Assembly (NCBI RefSeq): GCF_015864945.1
Contig: NZ_JADYWF010000001.1
Span: forward strand, 248,378 to 312,377
Direction of reading: 5' to 3'
Length of the DNA stretch: 64,000 nucleotides
DNA from: Salinibacterium sp. NG253
GTDB lineage: Bacteria > Actinomycetota > Actinomycetes > Actinomycetales > Microbacteriaceae
The notes under the pieces were generated by a model. It did no database searches and had not been told where the DNA came from. It worked only from the letters and a program-made list of their open reading frames with translations. The translations under genes were made by a program, and so were the position numbers. Positions 29,072 to 39,080 of the stretch are shown here, piece after piece (within the stretch, counting starts at the first letter, position 1; every line of letters begins with the position of its first letter).

Positions 29072-31097
29072 GTTCCTGAACTTCGTCTCGCAATCGAGCG
29101 GCAAGCTCGAACTTCAACTCGGATGCCGCTTGAAGCATCTGTTCGTTGAGATCGCCAATGATATTTTCAAGATCATTTCCGCCGGCGGCAGCGATTCCTT
29201 CCCGCGCCAGTTTGGGCGTCGGAGTGCGTTTTTTGCCGTCACGGCTGCGAGTCGCGAGCAGCTCGGCAGTATCGGCGCCCTCCCGGAGAAGCGCGTCAGT
29301 GATATCTGCGATCTTCTTGCGCAGTGGCTGCGGGTCAATACCGTGCTCGGTGTTATAGGCGACCTGCTTCTCCCGGCGACGATCGGTCTCCTCAATCGCG
29401 AACGCCATCGAGCGCGTGACGACGTCGGCGTACATGTGCACCTCGCCCGAAACGTTTCGAGCGGCTCGTCCGATGGTTTGGATGAGCGACGTCGATGACC
29501 GCAAGAAGCCTTCTTTGTCGGCATCCAGAATTGCCACAAGCGATACCTCGGGAAGGTCAAGGCCCTCGCGAAGGAGGTTGATGCCAACCAGCACGTCATA
29601 GACGCCCTGGCGAAGTTCCGTAAGCAGCTCGACTCGACGCAGCGTATCGACGTCGGAGTGCAAGTAGCGCACCCGCACGCCATTCTCCGAAAGGAATTCG
29701 GTGAGTTCTTCGGCCATCTTTTTCGTGAGCGTAGTGACGAGAACTCGCTCGTTTTTCTCGACGCGAAGCCTGATCTGTTCGAGAAGGTCGTCGATCTGAC
29801 CCTGAGATGGCTTGACCACGATTTGCGGATCGATGAGTCCTGTCGGGCGGATAACCTGCTCAACAACGGAGTCAGTGATACCCATCTCATATTTGCCCGG
29901 AGTCGCAGAAAGGTAGACCTTCTGGCCGGCCCGCTCAAGAAACTCTTCCCATTTCAACGGGCGATTGTCGAGCGCGCTAGGGAGGCGGAACCCGTGTTCC
30001 ACGAGAGTGCGCTTTCGTGAGGCGTCGCCCTCGTACATGGCGCCGATCTGAGGCACCGTGACATGCGACTCATCGAGCACCACGAGAAAATCATCCGGAA
30101 AGTAGTCGAGCAAACAGCTTGGTGGTTCGCCCGGTTGGCGGCCATCCATGTGGAGAGAATAGTTCTCAATGCCGTTGCAGAAACCGATCTGCTCCATCAT
30201 TTCGATGTCGAAGGTCGTGCGCATACGCAAGCGTTGAGCTTCGAGGAGCTTTCCTTGACGCTCCAGCACGCCAAGCCGGTCGGCGAGCTCTTCCTGAATG
30301 GACACGATTGCGGTTTTGATTGTTTCGGGGCTTGCCGAATAGTGGGTGCCAGGGAACACCGACACCGAATCCATCTTTTTGACGATGTCGCCGGTTAACG
30401 GATGCAGCGAGTAGAGCGCTTCGATCTCGTCTCCGAACATCTCGATTCGGATAGCAAGCTCTTCATACACTGGAATGATTTCAATGGTGTCGCCACGCAC
30501 GCGGAAGTTTCCCCGCGAGAAGTCGTAGTCGTTGCGCTGATACTGCATTCCCACGAACTTGCGGATGAGCGTCTCACGATCGATGCGCATCCCCACCTGC
30601 AGGGCGATCATCGCTTCAAGATAGGACTCAGCAGCACCGAGCCCGTAAATGCTCGAGACGGTGGACACCACCACGGTGTCGCGGCGGCTGAGCAAAGAAT
30701 TGGTAGTGGAGTGTCGCAGCCGCTCGACTTCAGCGTTGACCGACGAGTCCTTCTCAATGAAGGTATCTGTCTGAGGGATGTAGGCCTCGGGCTGGTAGTA
30801 GTCGTAGTACGAAACGAAATACTCCACCGCGTTGTTGGGCATCAGGTCTCGGAACTCGTTCGCCAGTTGAGCAGCAAGAGTCTTGTTGTGGGACATGATC
30901 AGCGTTGGACGCTGCACCTGCTCGATTAGCCACGCGGTCGTTGCCGACTTTCCCGTGCCTGTGGCACCGAGCAGCACAACATCTGTCTCGCCAGCATTGA
31001 TTCGCTGAGCTAGCTCGCGAATAGCCTGAGGCTGATCTCCGGAAGGTGAATACTCGCTAATTACCTCAAAAGGACGTACTGAGCGAGTTGGTTCCAT
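29025..31097 (-). CDS. uvrB: Excinuclease ABC subunit B
   Basis: A 690-residue helicase-like repair protein. Walker A GATGTGKS (44-51), the DNA-wrapping beta-hairpin region with [15 protein letters not shown] (near 100), [12 protein letters not shown] (Walker B, near 340), helicase motif [15 protein letters not shown] (near 525) and a C-terminal UVR domain (about 645-682) that contacts UvrC. Length is normal. The 3' end overlaps the convergent glycosyltransferase gene. 60 bases after coaE. Confidence 0.98.
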   Translation of the reverse strand: MEPTRSVRPFEVISEYSPSGDQPQAIRELAQRINAGETDVVLLGATGTGKSATTAWLIEQVQRPTLIMSHNKTLAAQLANEFRDLMPNNAVEYFVSYYDYYQPEAYIPQTDTFIEKDSSVNAEVERLRHSTTNSLLSRRDTVVVSTVSSIYGLGAAESYLEAMIALQVGMRIDRETLIRKFVGMQYQRNDYDFSRGNFRVRGDTIEIIPVYEELAIRIEMFGDEIEALYSLHPLTGDIVKKMDSVSVFPGTHYSASPETIKTAIVSIQEELADRLGVLERQGKLLEAQRLRMRTTFDIEMMEQIGFCNGIENYSLHMDGRQPGEPPSCLLDYFPDDFLVVLDESHVTVPQIGAMYEGDASRKRTLVEHGFRLPSALDNRPLKWEEFLERAGQKVYLSATPGKYEMGITDSVVEQVIRPTGLIDPQIVVKPSQGQIDDLLEQIRLRVEKNERVLVTTLTKKMAEELTEFLSENGVRVRYLHSDVDTLRRVELLTELRQGVYDVLVGINLLREGLDLPEVSLVAILDADKEGFLRSSTSLIQTIGRAARNVSGEVHMYADVVTRSMAFAIEETDRRREKQVAYNTEHGIDPQPLRKKIADITDALLREGADTAELLATRSRDGKKRTPTPKLAREGIAAAGGNDLENIIGDLNEQMLQAASELKFELAARLRDEVQELKKELRQMEQAGHLK

Positions 31098-31157
31098 AGC
31101 TCAAGTGTAGGCACCGGCACTGACAACGACCCGAAAACCGAGTCGCTAGGCCAACGC

Positions 31158-31775
31158 TTAGCGCGAACTCACTAGTTGGTCGCGAAGCAACTGCCACACG
31201 TTGTCAGCGTGACGTTCTGTATCCGCCAATTCAGCTCCAGAATCCACGACGAAGTCGGCCACCGCTCTACGATCGCCGCTCGACGCTTGAGACGCGACGC
31301 GCCCTTCTGCCTCGCTACGCGGCATATTGCGGTGCTCGATCAACCGCTGAATGCGAGTTTCTGGATCAGCCTCAACCGTCACTACTGCCGAGAACTTATC
31401 GACGGGTTGACCCGACTCCACCAGTAAGGGGATGTCGTACACAATCAGCGCTTCAGGGTCGCGCTCGAAGGCGGCCGCGAAACGTTGCTTGGCGAGCCGA
31501 CTGATCGCCGGATGGGTGATGCTGTTAAGAGCCTGACGGGCATCCGAGTCACCAAAAACGATACTGCCTAGAGCCTGGCGGTTGAGAGATCCATCGTCGT
31601 TCAGGACGTCTGCGCCAAAATGATCAACGATCGCGGCCAGCGCCGGGGAGGCTGGCTCCACCACTTCGCGGGCGAGAGCATCCGCATCGACGACGACAGC
31701 CCCGTGTTCGGCCCACCGCTTAGCTACAGTCGACTTTCCCGAAGCAATCCCACCGGTGAGCGCTATCAAGTGCAT
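31158..31775 (-). CDS. coaE: Dephospho-CoA kinase
   Basis: A 205-residue P-loop kinase that does the last step of coenzyme A synthesis. Walker A GGIASGKST (8-16), YDIPLLVESG (near 113) and RASQ-type lid region in VASQASSGDRR. A normal short CoaE without the C-terminal GrpB-like domain found in mycobacteria. Divergent from the DUF4126 gene (39-bp gap), upstream of uvrB. Confidence 0.97.
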   Translation of the reverse strand: MHLIALTGGIASGKSTVAKRWAEHGAVVVDADALAREVVEPASPALAAIVDHFGADVLNDDGSLNRQALGSIVFGDSDARQALNSITHPAISRLAKQRFAAAFERDPEALIVYDIPLLVESGQPVDKFSAVVTVEADPETRIQRLIEHRNMPRSEAEGRVASQASSGDRRAVADFVVDSGAELADTERHADNVWQLLRDQLVSSR

Positions 31776-31814
31776 TCCTCAATGCTAACCTCAGCGTGTC
31801 GAAAGGGAGAGCGG

Positions 31815-32405
31815 ATGTTCGAAGTACTCACCGGCAGCGGCCTCGCCGTCGCGGCTGGCCTCAACGCTTATATTCCGCTTCTCATACTGGGCCTTGCCGG
31901 TCGCGTTTTCGACTTTGTAGAACTGCCCGCCGTATGGGCGTGGCTCGAAAACCCGTGGGTGATCGCCGTTCTCGGTGTGCTGCTCGTGCTTGAAGTCATC
32001 GCCGACAAAGTGCCCGTCGTGGATTCCGTCAACGATTGGATTCAGACCATCGTGCGTCCCGCAGCAGGCGGCATTGCCTTCGGCACGGGCTCCGCTTCTG
32101 AGACAGCAGTGGTCACTGATCCAGCATCATTCTTTACGTCAGATGCGTGGGTGCCCGTCGTCATCGGAATCATTCTCGCGTTCGGAACCCACGCCACCAA
32201 AATGGCTGCACGCCCTGTGCTGAACGCCGCCACCGCCGGCGCGGCTGCCCCGGTTGTGAGCGCCGCAGAAGACATCAGTAGCGTTCTGCTCAGCCTGATG
32301 GCGCTTATTGTTCCTGTCATCGGAACGCTTGCCCTCATCGGGCTCATCGCGTGGCTCGTAGTGCGAGTTCGACGAGCGCGACGCACCATAAAACGCCCAG
32401 CCTAG
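31815..32405 (+). CDS. DUF4126 family membrane protein, function unknown
   Basis: A 196-residue membrane protein with about four to five hydrophobic helices and a basic C-terminus (VRRARRTIKRP). The start MFEVLTGSGLAVAAGLNAYIP and the VADKVPVVDSVND-like segment (EVIADKVPVVDSVNDW) mark the DUF4126 family. No biochemical role is known to me. ATG 31815 is chosen with GAAAGGGAGA upstream, and the frame upstream to 31620 is antisense to coaE. Ends before a strong bidirectional terminator. Confidence 0.88.
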   Translation: MFEVLTGSGLAVAAGLNAYIPLLILGLAGRVFDFVELPAVWAWLENPWVIAVLGVLLVLEVIADKVPVVDSVNDWIQTIVRPAAGGIAFGTGSASETAVVTDPASFFTSDAWVPVVIGIILAFGTHATKMAARPVLNAATAGAAAPVVSAAEDISSVLLSLMALIVPVIGTLALIGLIAWLVVRVRRARRTIKRPA

Positions 32406-32503
32406 GCGCCCCCAGCTCCGGCGCCGGCTCGTCAGCTGAGCAGAGATATGCCCCGTCCGCTTGCGGTGCGATGATTCATCCGACGATCGTGGCTTGTTAA
32501 CTG

Positions 32504-32539
32504 AGTGTGGCCAGCCTCCCGAAGGAGACTGGCCACACT
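32504..32539. terminator. Bidirectional terminator between DUF4126 gene and rpsA
   Basis: AGTGTGGCCAG (32504-32514) pairs perfectly with CTGGCCACACT (32529-32539), with an inner CTCC/GGAG stem. It lies between two convergent genes. Confidence 0.85.
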
Positions 32540-32555
32540 GTTCAGCTAAGTGTTA

Positions 32556-34022
32556 CTAGTTGTTGCTCGAGAGCTTCTCACGCAGAGCGGCGAGAGTCTC
32601 GTCGTCTGCGAGCGTTCCCGCGCCTGCACTAGCTGCAGCGTCATCGTTGGAGAACGACGATGCTCCGGCGGGTGCACTGCTGATCGACTCTTCCTGAATC
32701 GCGGCAGCAGCAACCTGCTTCTTGTGCTGTTCCCAACGCGCCTGGGCTGCAGCGTAGTCCTGCTCCCACTTCTCGCGCTGTGACTCGAAGCCGTCTTTCC
32801 ACTCGTTGGTCTCGGGGTCGAAACCATCGGGGTACTTGTAGTTGCCCTGGTCGTCGTACTCGGTGAGCATTCCGTAGAGTGCCGGGTCGAACTCGGTACC
32901 TTCGGGGTCAACGCCCTCGTTAGCCTGCTTGAGGCTAAGCGAGATGCGACGACGCTCGAGGTCGATGTCGATGACCTTGACGAATACTTCGTCGCCAACC
33001 GAAACAACCTGCTCGGCGAGTTCAACGTGCTTACCCGAAAGCTCGGAGATGTGCACGAGACCCTCGATGCCGTCTGCGACGCGAACGAACGCACCGAACG
33101 GAACGAGCTTGGTGACCTTACCGGGAGCAACCTGTCCGATTGCGTGGGTGCGGGCGAATACCTGCCACGGGTCTTCCTGCGTTGCCTTGAGCGACAGCGA
33201 CACGCGCTCGCGCTCGAGGTCAACCTCAAGGATCTCAACCGTAACTTCCTGGCCAACTTCAACAACTTCTGAAGCGTGCTCGATGTGCTTCCACGAGAGC
33301 TCAGAAACGTGGACGAGGCCGTCTACGCCACCAAGATCAACGAATGCACCGAAGTTGACGATCGACGACACGACACCCTTGCGAACCTGGCCCTTGGCGA
33401 GGTTGTTGAGGAACGAAGTGCGGCTAGCCGACTGCGTCTCTTCGAGGAGTGCGCGGCGCGAAAGAACAACGTTGTTGCGGTTCTTGTCGAGCTCGAGGAT
33501 CTTGGCTTCGATCTCCTGGCCGAGGTACGGCGTGAGGTCACGAACGCGGCGAAGCTCGATGAGCGATGCGGGGAGGAATCCACGAAGTCCGATGTCGACG
33601 ATGAGTCCACCCTTGACAACCTCGATGACCGAACCGGTGACAACGCCATCCGATTCCTTGATCTTCTCGACGTCGCCCCAAGCACGCTCGTACTGTGCGC
33701 GCTTCTTGGACAGGATGAGACGACCTTCTTTGTCTTCCTTCTGGAGAACGAGGGCCTCAACGGTGTCGCCAACGTTGACAACCTCAGTGGGGTCAACGTC
33801 GTGCTTGATGGAAAGTTCACGAGAGGGGATAACACCCTCAGTCTTGTAACCGACGTCGAGGAGAACCTCGTCACGGTCGATCTTGACGACGGTACCTTCG
33901 ATAAGGTCACCATCGTTGAAGAACTTCAGCGTCTTTTCGACTGCGGCGAGGAAATCTTCAGCAGATCCGATGTCATTGATGGCGACCTGCTTGGGTGCCT
34001 TGTCAGTCGTTGCGATTGTCAT
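32556..34022 (-). CDS. rpsA: 30S ribosomal protein S1
   Basis: A 488-residue actinobacterial S1 with four S1 RNA-binding domains beginning near residues 37, 123, 207 and 293 (the last two with NFGAFVDLGG and PFGAFVRVADG). A tail of about 120 residues rich in Ala, Gln, Glu and Ser follows and is probably disordered. S1 helps recruit mRNA to the small subunit. ATG 34022 (MTIATTDK) is chosen with CGGAG upstream, and the frame to 34064 adds 14 unsupported residues. A promoter-like element lies about 120 bases upstream. Confidence 0.97.
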   Translation of the reverse strand: MTIATTDKAPKQVAINDIGSAEDFLAAVEKTLKFFNDGDLIEGTVVKIDRDEVLLDVGYKTEGVIPSRELSIKHDVDPTEVVNVGDTVEALVLQKEDKEGRLILSKKRAQYERAWGDVEKIKESDGVVTGSVIEVVKGGLIVDIGLRGFLPASLIELRRVRDLTPYLGQEIEAKILELDKNRNNVVLSRRALLEETQSASRTSFLNNLAKGQVRKGVVSSIVNFGAFVDLGGVDGLVHVSELSWKHIEHASEVVEVGQEVTVEILEVDLERERVSLSLKATQEDPWQVFARTHAIGQVAPGKVTKLVPFGAFVRVADGIEGLVHISELSGKHVELAEQVVSVGDEVFVKVIDIDLERRRISLSLKQANEGVDPEGTEFDPALYGMLTEYDDQGNYKYPDGFDPETNEWKDGFESQREKWEQDYAAAQARWEQHKKQVAAAAIQEESISSAPAGASSFSNDDAAASAGAGTLADDETLAALREKLSSNN

Positions 34023-34139
34023 GTAGTAGTTGCTCCGGTATGGGTCACGCTTCGAAAAGCGCATAATTGGGCCGACGGCGAAATGAATCTGTGTGCTCGC
34101 CGTAGGCAGGCGAATAAGAAGTCACGAATGCGACACTCC

Positions 34140-34169
34140 AGCCTAGCGCTTCGACGCCACTAAAACCAA
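34140..34169 (-). promoter_or_regulatory. Candidate rpsA promoter
   Basis: Minus strand TTGGTT (34169-34164), an 18-base spacer and TAGGCT (34145-34140). This would give a leader of about 110 bases carrying a CGCTT-CGAA-AAGCG hairpin (34048-34061) near the ribosome site. Confidence 0.45.
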
Positions 34170-34209
34170 CCACTTATCCGCCGTGTTTCGCGGTATTTTG
34201 GCGGGTTGA

Positions 34210-34237
34210 GGCCTCTCGCCCTCGCGCGCGAGAGACC
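34210..34237 (-). terminator. Candidate hairpin terminator after DUF885 gene
   Basis: CTCTCGC (34213-34219) pairs with GCGAGAG (34228-34234), extended by two G-C pairs after a mismatch. There is no T-tract, so terminator strength is uncertain. Confidence 0.4.
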
Positions 34238-34246
34238 CGTCAAACG

Positions 34247-35959
34247 TTAGCTCGCGGCGTAGGGAGCCAGAAGAGCCGAGCGCAAGGTATCTAGCCCCAC
34301 CCCACCGACGTTCAGCGCACGGCGGTGGAACTCTCGAAGCGAGAAGTCAGCACCCTCGATAGCGTGGCATTCATCACGCAACTGCTCCCAGATGCGCTGC
34401 CCCACCTTGTACGACGGTGCCTGTCCCGGCCAACCGAAATAGCGGTTCACTTCGAAGCGAACGTTGGCGGGATCCAGCGTGACGTTGTTGGTCATAAAGT
34501 CGAGAGCGTAATCCCAATCCCACACACCCGAACCGGTGAGCTTGGGCTTGCCGAGATGAACACCGATGTCGAGAACGACGCGGGCCGCGCGCATCCGCTG
34601 ACCATCAAGCATTCCAAGGCGATTTGCCGGGTCATCAAGGAAACCAAGATCAGCCATGAGGCGCTCAGCATAAAGTGCCCACCCCTCGGCGTGTCCAGAC
34701 GTGCCCGACATTTGCCGACGGTAGGTATTCAGCTGATCGCGGTTATAGACAGCTTGGGCGATCTGAAGGTGATGCCCGGGGACGCCCTCGTGATAAACGG
34801 TCGTTGCCTCGCGCCACGTCGTGAACTCCGTGACCGACTCGGGCACCGACCACCACATGCGACCAGGACGCGAAAAGTCGTCACTCGGGCCCGTGTAGTA
34901 GATGATCCCGTCGTGCGTGGGTGCGATCATGCACTCCAACGCGCGCATCGGCTCCGCGATGTCGAAGTGTGTGCCAGCCAACGCTTCGATGGCTTCGTCG
35001 CTGAGCTTCTGCATCCATTTCTGCAGGGCATCAGTGCCGTGTAGCGTTCGCGAAGGGTCAGAGTCAAGAAGCTCGATTGCTTCGGTGATGGATGCTCCCG
35101 GCTTGATTTCGTGCGCGATCTTCTTTTGCTCGGCAGTCATGCGCGCCAGTTCTTCAATCCCCCACTCATAGGTTTCATCGAGGTCGACCGTGGCGCCGAG
35201 GAAGCGCTGAGACTGCAACGCGTAGAGCTCGCGGCCAAAAGCATCCTGAGGCGTCGCCCGCGGAGCAAGCTCGTCACTCAGAAAACGCTCGAGTTTCTGA
35301 TAGCTGGATGCCGCAACAGCAGCCCCGTCAGCCAGGGCTGATTGGAGAGAACTGTCGCCGCCCACAGCCTCAGCTTGCGCAATGAACGACTCGAAGAATC
35401 CTCCGGGTGCTGAGATTTGGCGGGCTTGCGCCACAACTTCCGCAACCTGACGCTGCGCAGGCACCACTGCCCCATCAATACCGTGACGAAGGGTCGCGAT
35501 GTAGCCATTGATCGCCTCCGGAATATTGTGCAGGCGCTCCGCAATCACAGACCAGTCTTCGCTGGATGCGGTCGGCATGAGATCGAGAACGCCACGAATC
35601 TCCTGGGCGGGACTCGCCAAATTATTGAGATCACGCTTCCACAATTGCGCGGCATCGGACTCTAGATCTAGCTTCAGAGTGGAAACCATGTCCGACTTTG
35701 TGACGAGGTCGACGTCGTCCATGACTGGCGCAGCTTGTAGCCGAGCAAGAATTTCCCTGGTCGACGCCACAACATGAGCATGCCCTTCGGGCGAATAGTC
35801 GGCATACCCCGAGTGCTGTCCCGGCGAACCGATGTAAGTTCCGATGGTCGGATCAAGTTCAACCAGAGTGGTGACCCATTCCTCGGCAATCGCATCGAGC
35901 GGAGTAGCCTGCCGCCCCGAGGGTGCAGCAGCTGAAGTAGAGGGCGTCATATCGGACAT
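34247..35959 (-). CDS. DUF885 family metallopeptidase-like protein
   Basis: A 570-residue DUF885 protein, cytoplasmic by lack of a signal peptide. The metal-site-like motif YHEGVPGHHLQI is near residue 390, and the downstream GHAEGWALYAERLM supplies a further glutamate. This arrangement resembles gluzincin-type peptidases. The substrate is unknown, and a peptidase role is inferred from the motif. AAGGAG stands ten bases before the ATG. Alone between rpsA and the HPr gene. Confidence 0.9.
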   Translation of the reverse strand: MSDMTPSTSAAAPSGRQATPLDAIAEEWVTTLVELDPTIGTYIGSPGQHSGYADYSPEGHAHVVASTREILARLQAAPVMDDVDLVTKSDMVSTLKLDLESDAAQLWKRDLNNLASPAQEIRGVLDLMPTASSEDWSVIAERLHNIPEAINGYIATLRHGIDGAVVPAQRQVAEVVAQARQISAPGGFFESFIAQAEAVGGDSSLQSALADGAAVAASSYQKLERFLSDELAPRATPQDAFGRELYALQSQRFLGATVDLDETYEWGIEELARMTAEQKKIAHEIKPGASITEAIELLDSDPSRTLHGTDALQKWMQKLSDEAIEALAGTHFDIAEPMRALECMIAPTHDGIIYYTGPSDDFSRPGRMWWSVPESVTEFTTWREATTVYHEGVPGHHLQIAQAVYNRDQLNTYRRQMSGTSGHAEGWALYAERLMADLGFLDDPANRLGMLDGQRMRAARVVLDIGVHLGKPKLTGSGVWDWDYALDFMTNNVTLDPANVRFEVNRYFGWPGQAPSYKVGQRIWEQLRDECHAIEGADFSLREFHRRALNVGGVGLDTLRSALLAPYAAS

Positions 35960-36024
35960 CGTTGTCTGGCTCCTTGATTGATCGTCGGGAATTGATGGGG
36001 CGGGAAAGCCGCCCCGAGGTCGCG

Positions 36025-36294
36025 CTAAGGCTTATCGAGTTCGCGGCCGAGCAGCTCGGCGAGAGACGCCAGCACGGGCTCGGACCCCTCATCGTCCGAG
36101 CTGAGCGTGATGACATCCTGATAGCTGATGCCCATCGCGAGCACGCCGAGGATGCTGCCGGCGTTAATCGTGGAGCCCGCGGCATCCGTCAGCATCACCG
36201 TGATTCCGCACTCGGCGACGGCATGAGCGAACACCGAAGCGGGACGCGCGTGCAGCCCAACTCGTGAACCGATCACTACCGTTGTGCTACTCAC
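36025..36294 (-). CDS. ptsH: HPr family phosphocarrier protein
   Basis: An 89-residue HPr. The phospho-accepting His15 sits in GLHARPA (13-19), and Ser47 in GSILG matches the regulatory serine region. It carries phosphate from enzyme I to sugar-specific EII components of the phosphotransferase system. No other pts gene is in the window. Because it stands alone, it might serve a regulatory branch rather than transport; this is inference. Confidence 0.94.
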   Translation of the reverse strand: MSSTTVVIGSRVGLHARPASVFAHAVAECGITVMLTDAAGSTINAGSILGVLAMGISYQDVITLSSDDEGSEPVLASLAELLGRELDKP

Positions 36295-36344
36295 CGCTGC
36301 TCCTTTGTGGGGTGCTCTGAGAGTGGATGCCGAACGGTGCGAGC

Positions 36345-39020
36345 CTAATGTGCGGCGGAATCCCAGTTGTGGCCGGTGCCGATCTGCACATCAAGCGGAA
36401 CCGACAGGGTCGCAGCCCCTGACATTCGCTCATGAACAATAGTAGTCATTCGGTCGAGCTCGCCTCCAGCGATTTCGAAGACCAATTCGTCGTGAACCTG
36501 AAGCAGCATGCGTGACTTCAGACCTTCATCGCGGATGTCGCCATCGATCTGGAGCATCGCGCGCTTGAGAATATCTGCGGCCGAGCCTTGAATTGGCGAG
36601 TTGAGCGCTTGACGTTCCGCGTTATCCCGAAGCACACGGTTCTTCGATGTGAGATCTCCGAATGGCCGACGACGACCGAAAATCGTCGTGGTGTACCCAT
36701 CTACTCGCGCCTGTTCAACAACGTTGCGCAGGTAGTCGCGAACGGCACCGAATCGGGCGAAGTAGTCCGTCATGAGGGCTTTTGCCTCGCTCGTCTCAAT
36801 GCGAAGTTGCTTGCTGAGGCCAAAAGCACTCAGACCATAGGCCAAGCCGTAGGACATCGCCTTGACCTTGGTGCGCATCTCTGGAGTGACATCGGCTGGT
36901 TCGACGCCGAAAATGCGCGAACCGACGAACCGGTGAAGGTCCTCCCCCTCGTTGAAGGCTTGGATGAGCCCGACATCGCCCGAGAGGTGCGCCATGATGC
37001 GCATCTCGATCTGCGAATAGTCCGCGGTGAGGAGGGTGTCATAGCCTTCCCCAGCCTCGAAGGCCGCACGAATCTGGCGCCCGGTCGCGGTCTTGACCGG
37101 GACGTTTTGCAGGTTGGGATCGTTCGAGGCGATGCGCCCGGTGCTTGATCCCGCCTGCTCATAGGTGGTGTGCACTCGGCCGGAGTCGTCGATCGCTTTC
37201 TCGATACCGGTGATGATCTGCACCAGCTTGGTGGCATCGCGGTGCTGCAAGAGCAGGTCGAGGAAGGGATGGGGTGCTTGTTCTTGGAGGTCGGCCAGGC
37301 TTGCGGCATCCGTGGAAAAGCCCGTCTTGTTAGCACGAGTCTTCGGCATTTCGAGCTGCGTGAAGAGAACCTCTTGCAATTGCTTCGGGCTGCCCAGGTT
37401 GATTTCGCGACCGATGACCTCGAACGCGTTACGCGCGACGTCGGCGGCTGTGGTGCTGAGCGAACTGCTGAGATCGGCCAACAGCTGGCGATTGACCGCG
37501 ATGCCCGTGCGCTCCATCTGAGCAAACACCGGCACTAGAGGCATTTCAATATCGGTAAGCACTCCCAGCGAGCCCTCGTCGAGGCGCCCCGCGAGATACG
37601 CCGCAAGACGAACGACGTACCACGACTTGGTCGCAGGGCTGAGCTCTTCTGTCTCCGGAACCAGTTGATTCGGATCGCCCTGTTCGATCGTTTCGCCAAG
37701 ATAGTTGTAGACCTGAGTCTCGAGCTCCTCAGGCTTGCCACCCGGCTTCAGGAGCCACGCTGCGAGCGTGGTGTCAAACGCAACGCCTGCAACGGCGAGG
37801 CCACTGTTGGCGGCGATCTTGAGCTGAACCTTGGCGGAGTGCATGTATTTGGGGGCGTCGCTCGCGAGCCACACCGTGAGCGCGTCATAATCGGGGCGAT
37901 CGGCTGCCCACGGCACGAAGGCCGTCTCGGTGGCTGTCGCGAGGCCTAGTCCGGTGACAACGCCATCGACGCTGGCGATCGTGAGCCCCAACGGTGTCGT
38001 GTTGCCGTTGCTGTTAGTGGCGATCCACTTAGCGAGTTCTTCGTCGACCATCGTGCGCACCGCGGGAATGGCTGCGGCATCCTCAAGAACCGTAGCGGTC
38101 GACGACGACGGAGCATCGCTGCCCGCTTCGGCACCAGAAATCTTCATCACGCGCTGCAAGAGCGTCTTGAACTGAAGGCGATCGAACACCTCACGTACAG
38201 CAGCCTCGTCGATTGCGCGGCGATCGAGATCGCCGACATTCACCGGAAGCTCAACATCGGTGAGCAAGTGGTTGAGCTTGCGGTTGCGAACGGGACGATC
38301 GATCTGATCGCGAAGGTTCTGACCTACAACGCCCTTGATCTCCTCGGCGTGAGCCAACACCTCGTCGAGAGAGCCGTAGAGGTTGATCCACTTGACTGCA
38401 GTCTTCTCCCCCACCTTGTCGACGCCGATGAGGTTGTCGCTGGTTTCCCCGACAAGAGCTGCGACATCCGGATACTGGTGAGGCTCAATGCCATAACGCT
38501 CGAAAACGGCGTCACGGTCGTAGCGTTTGAGTTCGGAGACACCGCGAGCATTCGGATACAGCAGGGTGACGTTGTCGTTGACCATCTGAATGGCATCGCG
38601 GTCACCGGAGACCACGAGAACGCGGAAGCCGTTCTCTGAGCCCTCGTGCGCCAGCGTGGCGAGGATGTCGTCAGCCTCGTAGTCCTCTTTGCTCAGAGTT
38701 TGGATTCCCATGGCTTTGAGCGCTTCTTCAAGCAGCGGGATCTGCCCCACGAATTCCACAGGAGTCTCGCCGCGGGTTCCCTTGTACTCGGGATACTCCC
38801 GGGTGCGGAATGAATACCGCGAAATATCGAAGGCAACGGCCAGATGCGTAGGTTTCTCGTTCTGCAACAGAGAAATCAGCATCGACAAGAAACCGTGGAT
38901 GGCATTGGTGTGCTGCCCATCGCGGTTCTGAAAACTGTCGACAGGGAGCGCATAAAAGGCTCGGAAGGCCAGCGAGTGGCCGTCAATGATCATAAGAGTA
39001 GGCTTTTGGGAATCCGACAC
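36345..39020 (-). CDS. polA: DNA polymerase I
   Basis: An 891-residue family A polymerase. N-terminal 5'-3' exonuclease (MIIDGHSLAFRAF, DYEADDILATLA, VSGDRDAIQM; about 1-300), a middle 3'-5' exonuclease-like domain (about 320-490) that appears to lack the usual catalytic acidic residues, as in other actinobacterial PolA, and the polymerase domain: motif A DYSQIEMRIMAHLSGD, motif B KVKAMSYGLAYGLS, motif C QVHDELVFE (near 841-849). It fills gaps after excision repair and primer removal. Divergent from the thioesterase gene. Confidence 0.98.
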   Translation of the reverse strand: MSDSQKPTLMIIDGHSLAFRAFYALPVDSFQNRDGQHTNAIHGFLSMLISLLQNEKPTHLAVAFDISRYSFRTREYPEYKGTRGETPVEFVGQIPLLEEALKAMGIQTLSKEDYEADDILATLAHEGSENGFRVLVVSGDRDAIQMVNDNVTLLYPNARGVSELKRYDRDAVFERYGIEPHQYPDVAALVGETSDNLIGVDKVGEKTAVKWINLYGSLDEVLAHAEEIKGVVGQNLRDQIDRPVRNRKLNHLLTDVELPVNVGDLDRRAIDEAAVREVFDRLQFKTLLQRVMKISGAEAGSDAPSSSTATVLEDAAAIPAVRTMVDEELAKWIATNSNGNTTPLGLTIASVDGVVTGLGLATATETAFVPWAADRPDYDALTVWLASDAPKYMHSAKVQLKIAANSGLAVAGVAFDTTLAAWLLKPGGKPEELETQVYNYLGETIEQGDPNQLVPETEELSPATKSWYVVRLAAYLAGRLDEGSLGVLTDIEMPLVPVFAQMERTGIAVNRQLLADLSSSLSTTAADVARNAFEVIGREINLGSPKQLQEVLFTQLEMPKTRANKTGFSTDAASLADLQEQAPHPFLDLLLQHRDATKLVQIITGIEKAIDDSGRVHTTYEQAGSSTGRIASNDPNLQNVPVKTATGRQIRAAFEAGEGYDTLLTADYSQIEMRIMAHLSGDVGLIQAFNEGEDLHRFVGSRIFGVEPADVTPEMRTKVKAMSYGLAYGLSAFGLSKQLRIETSEAKALMTDYFARFGAVRDYLRNVVEQARVDGYTTTIFGRRRPFGDLTSKNRVLRDNAERQALNSPIQGSAADILKRAMLQIDGDIRDEGLKSRMLLQVHDELVFEIAGGELDRMTTIVHERMSGAATLSVPLDVQIGTGHNWDSAAH

Positions 39021-39080
39021 GCAGCCAGCCTAGCCGGGGCTGCCGACAGCGGAAACGGCCTAACGCGAAGGACACTCTCT

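Noticed and set aside
33276-34163. 295-codon plus-strand open frame opposite rpsA
   Set aside because: Shadow of rpsA with highly repetitive acidic translation and no ribosome site.
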